64,000 nucleotides of DNA from Nemertoderma westbladi. Taxonomy: Eukaryota; Xenacoelomorpha; Nemertodermatida; Nemertodermatidae. Position numbers and translations under genes: made by a program. Under the pieces are notes generated by a model. It made no database searches and was not told the DNA's origin. It saw only the letters and a program-made list of their open reading frames with translations. Positions 56,601 through 64,000 of this stretch are shown piece by piece; the stretch's first letter is position 1; each line of letters begins with the position of its first letter. The stretch is taken from positions 57,624-121,623 of the forward strand of contig JAUCBJ010008862.1 of the NCBI GenBank assembly GCA_032718475.1. The letters are read 5' to 3'.

Positions 56601-58366
56601 TAGAGCCTATGTATGAGTGTAACTCTGATTCTCAAGTTAAGTTAGGTCCCATAGGACCTCTGTATGAGTATAACTCTGATTCTCAAGTTAAGTTAGGTCC
56701 CATAGGACCTCTGTATGAGTATAACTCTGATTCTCAAGTTAAGTTAGGTCCCATAGGACCTCTGTATGAGTATAACTCTGATTCTCAAGTTAAGTTAGGT
56801 CCCATAGGACCTCTGTATGAGTATAACTCTGATTCTCAAGTTAAGTTAGGTCTCATAGGGCCTCTGTATGAGTATAACTCTGATTCTCAAGTTAAGTTAG
56901 GTCCCATAGGACCTCTGTATGAGTATAACTCTGATTCTCAAGTTAAGTTAGGTCCCATAGGGCCTCTGTATGAGTATAACTCTGATTCTCAAGTTAAGTT
57001 AGGTCTCATAGGGCCTCTGTATGAGTATAACTCTGATTCTCAAGTTAAGTTAGGTCTCATAGAGCCTATGTATGAGTGTAACTCTGATTCTCAAGTTAAG
57101 TTAGGTCCCATAGGACCTCTGTATGAGTATAACTCTGATTCTCAAGTTAAGTTAGGTCCCATAGGACCTCTGTATGAGTATAACTCTGATTCTCAAGTTA
57201 AGTTAGGTCTCATAGAGCCTATGTATGAGTGTAACTCTGATTCTCAAGTTAAGTTAGGTCCCATAGGACCTCTGTATGAGTATAACTCTGATTCTCAAGT
57301 TAAGTTAGGTCTCATAGGGCCTCTGTATGAGTATAACTCTGATTCTCAAGTTAAGTTAGGTCCCATAGGACCTCTGTATGAGTATAACTCTGATTCTCAA
57401 GTTAAGTTAGGTCCCATAGGACCTCTGTATGAGTATAACTCTGATTCTCAAGTTAAGTTAGGTCCCATAGGACCTCTGTATGAGTATAACTCTGATTCTC
57501 AAGTTAAGTTAGGTCCCATAGGGCCTCTGTATGAGTATAACTCTGATTCTCAAGTTAAGTTAGGTCCCATAGGACCTCTGTATGAGTATAACTCTGATTC
57601 TCAAGTTAAGTTAGGTCCCATAGGACCTCTGTATGAGTATAACTCTGATTCTCAAGTTAAGTTAGGTCCCATAGGGCCTCTGTATGAGTATAACTCTGAT
57701 TCTCAAGTTAAGTTAGGTCCCATAGGACCTCTGTATGAGTATAACTCTGATTCTCAAGTTAAGTTAGGTCTCATAGAGCCTATGTATGAGTGTAACTCTG
57801 ATTCTCAAGTTAAGTTAGGTCCCATAGGACCTCTGTATGAGTATAACTCTGATTCTCAAGTTAAGTTAGGTCCCATAGGACCTCTGTATGAGTATAACTC
57901 TGATTCTCAAGTTAAGTTAGGTCCCATAGGACCTCTGTATGAGTATAACTCTGATTCTCAAGTTAAGTTAGGTCCCATAGGACCTCTGTATGAGTATAAC
58001 TCTGATTCTCAAGTTAAGTTAGGTCTCATAGGGCCTCTGTATGAGTATAACTCTGATTCTCAAGTTAAGTTAGGTCCCATAGGACCTCTGTATGAGTATA
58101 ACTCTGATTCTCAAGTTAAGTTAGGTCCCATAGGGCCTCTGTATGAGTATAACTCTGATTCTCAAGTTAAGTTAGGTCTCATAGGGCCTCTGTATGAGTA
58201 TAACTCTGATTCTCAAGTTAAGTTAGGTCTCATAGAGCCTATGTATGAGTGTAACTCTGATTCTCAAGTTAAGTTAGGTCCCATAGGACCTCTGTATGAG
58301 TATAACTCTGATTCTCAAGTTAAGTTAGGTCCCATAGGACCTCTGTATGAGTATAACTCTGATTCT
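53633..58366 (+). repeat. 51-bp minisatellite (~93 units)
   Basis: The unit encodes GPIGPLYEYNSDSQVKL in one plus frame, open for about 1597 codons but without an ATG start (the frame begins at TTG). Variants are few: CCC/CTC (Pro/Leu), GGA/GGG, and a distinct unit with GAGCCTATGTATGAGTGT that recurs in blocks, for example near 56042, 56602, 57062, 57212, 57772 and 58232. The period being a multiple of 3 explains the open frame. Confidence 0.95.
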
Positions 58367-58440
58367 AAGAAAATGTCACATAGAACCTTTTTATGCTCAG
58401 CCCTTCAATTATTAGGTTCAAAATAATCGCCAAAGTCCAA

Positions 58441-61400
58441 CAATAAACACAAAACCCAGCTCCGGGTCACTGGGTTAGAATTAGTTGAGAGCCCCAGCTC
58501 CGGGTCACTGTGTTAGAATTAGTTGAGAGCCCCAGCTCCGGGTCACTGTGTTAGAATTAGTTGAGAGCCCCAGCTCCGGGTCACTGGGTTAGAATTAGTT
58601 GAGAGCCCCAGCTCCGGGTCACTGTGTTAGAATTAGTTGAGAGCCCCAGCTCCGGGTCACTGGGTTAGAATTAGTTGAGAGCCCCAGCTCCGGGTCACTG
58701 GGTTAGAATTAGTTGAGAGCCCCAGCTCCGGGTCACTGTGTTAGAATTAGTTGAGAGCCCCAGCTCCGGGTCACTGTGTTAGAATTAGTTGAGAGCCCCA
58801 GCTCCGGGTCACTGGGTTAGAATTAGTTGAGAGCCCCAGCTCCGGGTCACTGTGTTAGAATTAGTTGAGATCCGCCAAGTAAACACAAAACCCAGCTCCG
58901 GGTCACTGGGTTAGAATTAGTTGAGAGCCCCAGCTCCGGGTCACTGTGTTAGAATTAGTTGAGAGCCCCAGCTCCGGGTCACTGGGTTAGAATTAGTTGA
59001 GAGCCCCAGCTCCGGGTCACTGTGTTAGAATTAGTTGAGAGCCCCAGCTCCGGGTCACTGTGTTAGAATTAGTTGAGAGCCCCAGCTCCGGGTCACTGTG
59101 TTAGAATTAGTTGAGATCCGCCAAGTCAGGTTGGGTGAGTCCAACAATAAACACAAAACCCAGCTCCGGGTCACTGTGTTAGAATTAGTTGAGAGCCCCA
59201 GCTCCGGGTCACTGGGTTAGAATTAGTTGAGATCCGCCAAGTCAGGTTGGGTGAGTCCAACAATAAACACAAAACCCAGCTCCGGGTCACTGTGTTAGAA
59301 TTAGTTGAGAGCCCCAGCTCCGGGTCACTGTGTTAGAATTAGTTGACCAACAATAAACACAAAACCCAGCTCCGGGTCACTGGGTTAGAATTAGTTGAGA
59401 GCCCCAGCTCCGGGTCACTGTGTTAGAATTAGTTGAGAGCCCCAGCTCCGGGTCACTGTGTTAGAATTAGTTGAGAGCCGCCAAGTCAGGTTGGGTGACC
59501 CAGCTCCGGGTCACTGTGTTAGAATTAGTTGAGAGCCCCAGCTCCGGGTCACTGTGTTAGAATTAGTTGAGAGCCCCAGCTCCGGGTCACTGTGTTAGAA
59601 TTAGTTGAGAGCCCCAGCTCCGGGTCACTGTGTTAGAATTAGTTGAGAGCCCCAGCTCCGGGTCACTGTGTTAGAATTAGTTGAGAGCCCCAGCTCCGGG
59701 TCACTGTGTTAGAATTAGTTGACCAACAATAAACACAAAACCCAGCTCCGGGTCACTGGGTTAGAATTAGTTGAGAGCCCCAGCTCCGGGTCACTGTGTT
59801 AGAATTAGTTGAGAGCCCCAGCTCCGGGTCACTGTGTTAGAATTAGTTGAGAGCCCCAGCTCCGGGTCACTGTGTTAGAATTAGTTGAGAGCCCCAGCTC
59901 CGGGTCACTGTGTTAGAATTAGTTGAGAGCCCCAGCTCCGGGTCACTGTGTTAGAATTAGTTGAGAGCCCCAGCTCCGGGTCACTGGGTTAGAATTAGTT
60001 GAGAGCCCCAGCTCCGGGTCACTGTGTTAGAATTAGTTGAGAGCCCCAGCTCCGGGTCACTGTGTTAGAATTAGTTGAGAGCCCCAGCTCCGGGTCACTG
60101 TGTTAGAATTAGTTGAGAGCCCCAGCTCCGGGTCACTGTGTTAGAATTAGTTGAGAGCCCCAGCTCCGGGTCACTGTGTTAGAATTAGTTGAGAGCCCCA
60201 GCTCCGGGTCACTGTGTTAGAATTAGTTGAGAGCCCCAGCTCCGGGTCACTGGGTTAGAATTAGTTGAGAGCCCCAGCTCCGGGTCACTGTGTTAGAATT
60301 AGTTGAGAGCCCCAGCTCCGGGTCACTGTGTTAGAATTAGTTGAGAGCCCCAGCTCCGGGTCACTGTGTTAGAATTAGTTGAGAGCCCCAGCTCCGGGTC
60401 ACTGTGTTAGAATTAGTTGAGAGCCCCAGCTCCGGGTCACTGTGTTAGAATTAGTTGAGAGCCCCAGCTCCGGGTCACTGGGTTAGAATTAGTTGAGAGC
60501 CCCAGCTCCGGGTCACTGTGTTAGAATTAGTTGAGAGCCCCAGCTCCGGGTCACTGTGTTAGAATTAGTTGAGAGCCCCAGCTCCGGGTCACTGTGTTAG
60601 AATTAGTTGAGAGCCCCAGCTCCGGGTCACTGTGTTAGAATTAGTTGAGAGCCCCAGCTCCGGGTCACTGGGTTAGAATTAGTTGAGAGCCACAGCTCCG
60701 GGTCACTGTGTTAGAATTAGTTGAGAGCCCCAGCTCCGGGTCACTGTGTTAGAATTAGTTGAGAGCCCCAGCTCCGGGTCACTGGGTTAGAATTAGTTGA
60801 GAGCCCCAGCTCCGGGTCACTGTGTTAGAATTAGTTGAGAGCCCCAGCTCCGGGTCACTGGGTTAGAATTAGTTGAGAGCCCCAGCTCCGGGTCACTGTG
60901 TTAGAATTAGTTGAGAGCCCCAGCTCCGGGTCACTGGGTTAGAATTAGTTGAGAGCCCCAGCTCCGGGTCACTGTGTTAGAATTAGTTGAGAGCCCCAGC
61001 TCCGGGTCACTGTGTTAGAATTAGTTGAGAGCCCCAGCTCCGGGTCACTGTGTTAGAATTAGTTGAGAGCCCCAGCTCCGGGTCACTGTGTTAGAATTAG
61101 TTGAGAGCCCCAGCTCCGGGTCACTGTGTTAGAATTAGTTGAGATCCGCCAAGTCAGGTTGGGTGACCCAGCTCCGGGTCACTGTGTTAGAATTAGTTGA
61201 GAGCCCCAGCTCCGGGTCACTGTGTTAGAATTAGTTGAGAGCCCCAGCTCCGGGTCACTGTGTTAGAATTAGTTGAGATCCGCCAAGTCAGGTTGGGTGA
61301 CCCAGCTCCGGGTCACTGTGTTAGAATTAGTTGAGAGCCCCAGCTCCGGGTCACTGGGTTAGAATTAGTTGAGAGCCCCAGCTCCGGGTCACTGTGTTAG

Positions 61401-64000
61401 AATTAGTTGAGATCCGCCAAGTCAGGTTGGGTGACCCAGCTCCGGGTCACTGTGTTAGAATTAGTTGAGAGCCCCAGCTCCGGGTCACTGGGTTAGAATT
61501 AGTTGAGAGCCCCAGCTCCGGGTCACTGGGTTAGAATTAGTTGAGAGCCCCAGCTCCGGGTCACTGTGTTAGAATTAGTTGAGATCCGCCAAGTCAGGTT
61601 GGGTGACCCAGCTCCGGGTCACTGTGTTAGAATTTGTTGAGAGCCCCAGCTCCGGGTCACTGTGTTAGAATTAGTTGAGAGCCCCAGCTCCGGGTCACTG
61701 TGTTAGAATTAGTTGAGATCCGCCAAGTCAGGTTGGGTGACCCAGCTCCGGGTCACTGTGTTAGAATTAGTTGAGAGCCCCAGCTCCGGGTCACTGGGTT
61801 AGAATTAGTTGAGAGCCCCAGCTCCGGGTCACTGTGTTAGAATTAGTTGAGATCCGCCAAGTCAGGTTGGGTGACCCAGCTCCGGGTCACTGTGTTAGAA
61901 TTAGTTGAGAGCCCCAGCTCCGGGTCACTGGGTTAGAATTAGTTGAGAGCCCCAGCTCCGGGTCACTGGGTTAGAATTAGTTGAGAGCCCCAGCTCCGGG
62001 TCACTGTGTTAGAATTAGTTGAGAGCCCCAGCTCCGGGTCACTGGGTTAGAATTAGTTGAGAGCCCCAGCTCCGGGTCACTGTGTTAGAATTAGTTGAGA
62101 GCCCCAGCTCCGGGTCACTGTGTTAGAATTAGTTGAGATCCGCCAAGTCAGGTTGGGTGACCCAGCTCCGGGTCACTGTGTTAGAATTAGTTGAGAGCCC
62201 CAGCTCCGGGTCACTGGGTTAGAATTAGTTGAGAGCCCCAGCTCCGGGTCACTGGGTTAGAATTAGTTGAGAGCCCCAGCTCCGGGTCACTGTGTTAGAA
62301 TTAGTTGAGAGCCCCAGCTCCGGGTCACTGGGTTAGAATTAGTTGAGAGCCCCAGCTCCGGGTCACTGTGTTAGAATTAGTTGAGATCCGCCAAGTCAGG
62401 TTGGGTGACCCAGCTCCGGGTCACTGTGTTAGAATTAGTTGAGAGCCCCAGCTCCGGGTCACTGGGTTAGAATTAGTTGAGAGCCCCAGCTCCGGGTCAC
62501 TGGGTTAGAATTAGTTGAGAGCCCCAGCTCCGGGTCACTGTGTTAGAATTAGTTGAGATCCGCCAAGTCAGGTTGGGTGACCCAGCTCCGGGTCACTGTG
62601 TTAGAATTAGTTGAGAGCCCCAGCTCCGGGTCACTGTGTTAGAATTAGTTGAGAGCCCCAGCTCCGGGTCACTGGGTTAGAATTAGTTGAGAGCCCCAGC
62701 TCCGGGTCACTGGGTTAGAATTAGTTGAGAGCCCCAGCTCCGGGTCACTGTGTTAGAATTAGTTGAGATCCGCCAAGTCAGGTTGGGTGACCCAGCTCCG
62801 GGTCACTGTGTTAGAATTAGTTGAGAGCCCCAGCTCCGGGTCACTGTGTTAGAATTAGTTGAGAGCCCCAGCTCCGGGTCACTGGGTTAGAATTAGTTGA
62901 GAGCCCCAGCTCCGGGTCACTGTGTTAGAATTAGTTGAGATCCGCCAAGTCAGGTTGGGTGACCCAGCTCCGGGTCACTGTGTTAGAATTAGTTGAGATC
63001 CGCCAAGTCAGGTTGGGTGACCCAGCTCCGGGTCACTGTGTTAGAATTAGTTGAGAGCCCCAGCTCCGGGTCACTGTGTTAGAATTAGTTGAGAGCCCCA
63101 GCTCCGGGTCACTGGGTTAGAATTAGTTGAGAGCCCCAGCTCCGGGTCACTGTGTTAGAATTAGTTGAGATCCGCCAAGTCAGGTTGGGTGACCCAGCTC
63201 CGGGTCACTGTGTTAGAATTAGTTGAGAGCCCCAGCTCCGGGTCACTGTGTTAGAATTAGTTGAGAGCCCCAGCTCCGGGTCACTGGGTTAGAATTAGTT
63301 GACCAACAATAAACACAAAACCCAGCTCCGGGTCACTGGGTTAGAATTAGTTGACCAACAATAAACACAAAACCCAGCTCCGGGTCACTGGGTTAGAATT
63401 AGTTGACCAACAATAAACACAAAACCCAGCTCCGGGTCACTGGGTTAGAATTAGTTGACCAACAATAAACACAAAACCCAGCTCCGGGTCACTGGGTTAG
63501 AATTAGTTGACCAACAATAAACACAAAACCCAGCTCCGGGTCACTGTGTTAGAATTAGTTGACCAACAATAAACACAAAACCCAGCTCCGGGTCACTGGG
63601 TTAGAATTAGTTGACCAACAATAAACACAAAACCCAGCTCCGGGTCACTGGGTTAGAATTAGTTGACCAACAATAAACACAAAACCCAGCTCCGGGTCAC
63701 TGGGTTAGAATTAGTTGACCAACAATAAACACAAAACCCAGCTCCGGGTCACTGGGTTAGAATTAGTTGACCAACAATAAACACAAAACCCAGCTCCGGG
63801 TCACTGGGTTAGAATTAGTTGACCAACAATAAACACAAAACCCAGCTCCGGGTCACTGTGTTAGAATTAGTTGACCAACAATAAACACAAAACCCAGCTC
63901 CGGGTCACTGGGTTAGAATTAGTTGACCAACAATAAACACAAAACCCAGCTCCGGGTCACTGGGTTAGAATTAGTTGACCAACAATAAACACAAAACCCA
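58441..64000 (+). repeat. Mosaic 38/52-bp minisatellite running off the window end
   Basis: The core CAGCTCCGGGTCACTG(T/G)G then TTAGAATTAGTTGA is constant. Three linkers join cores: GAGCCC (38-bp unit), TCCGCCAAGTCAGGTTGGGT, and CCAACAATAAACACAAAACC. The last ~700 bp are a uniform 52-bp unit using the third linker. No coding signal. Confidence 0.95.

Overview
The window is eukaryotic and metazoan. It holds spliced genes with GT-AG introns, AATAAA polyadenylation signals, a non-LTR retrotransposon, tRNA-derived SINEs, hAT and PIF/Harbinger transposons and fold-back elements. The encoded proteins (ABTB1, a type I PIP kinase) are animal-like. AT-rich non-coding DNA, kilobase-scale minisatellites and frequent ACCGGT and TAGGCCTA words suggest an invertebrate, but no lineage can be fixed from sequence alone. 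By my estimate tandem repeats fill about half of the 64 kb.

Layout. 1-2,960: two adjacent terminal-inverted-repeat elements sharing a target word. 3,368-30,068 (+): a complete ABTB1 gene of eight coding exons, 481 codons plus stop. Its introns hold an inverted minisatellite pair, a hAT element carrying a SINE, a 38-bp and a 55-bp array that both begin on exon ends, a 27-bp array, an intact intronless antisense PIP5K-like ORF (15,121-16,527), a 20-bp array, long inverted repeats, and a 13-bp array split by a truncated LINE. 30,140-37,000: SINE remains, a tRNA-Ser-like relic, a ~150-bp array with a 761-bp duplication, and a 14-bp array. 37,032-37,591: a Harbinger relic with TTA target duplications. 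37,870-48,905 (+): an eight-exon gene for an unrecognised 342-residue protein with a short coiled coil. One of its introns is a 7.6-kb, 34-bp array of about 224 units carrying splice-donor sequence. 48,970-51,343: a TIR element with poly-C/poly-G arms enclosing a 26-bp array. 51,533-52,795 (+): an intronless 420-codon ORF with heptapeptide repeats and one C-terminal membrane segment. 53,633-58,366: a 51-bp array. 58,441 to the window end: a mosaic 38/52-bp array.

Main observation. Three separate minisatellites (38, 55 and 34 bp) each start exactly at an exon/intron boundary. Each repeat unit contains the exon end plus the 5' splice donor, so real donors appear to have been tandemly amplified, from 7 up to about 224 copies. 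In the 55-bp array every unit could also be read as a 33-nt, in-frame, phase-symmetric microexon. Whether these decoy donors affect splicing cannot be decided from DNA alone.

The genes form no operon. The PIP5K-like ORF is a guest in an ABTB1 intron on the opposite strand.
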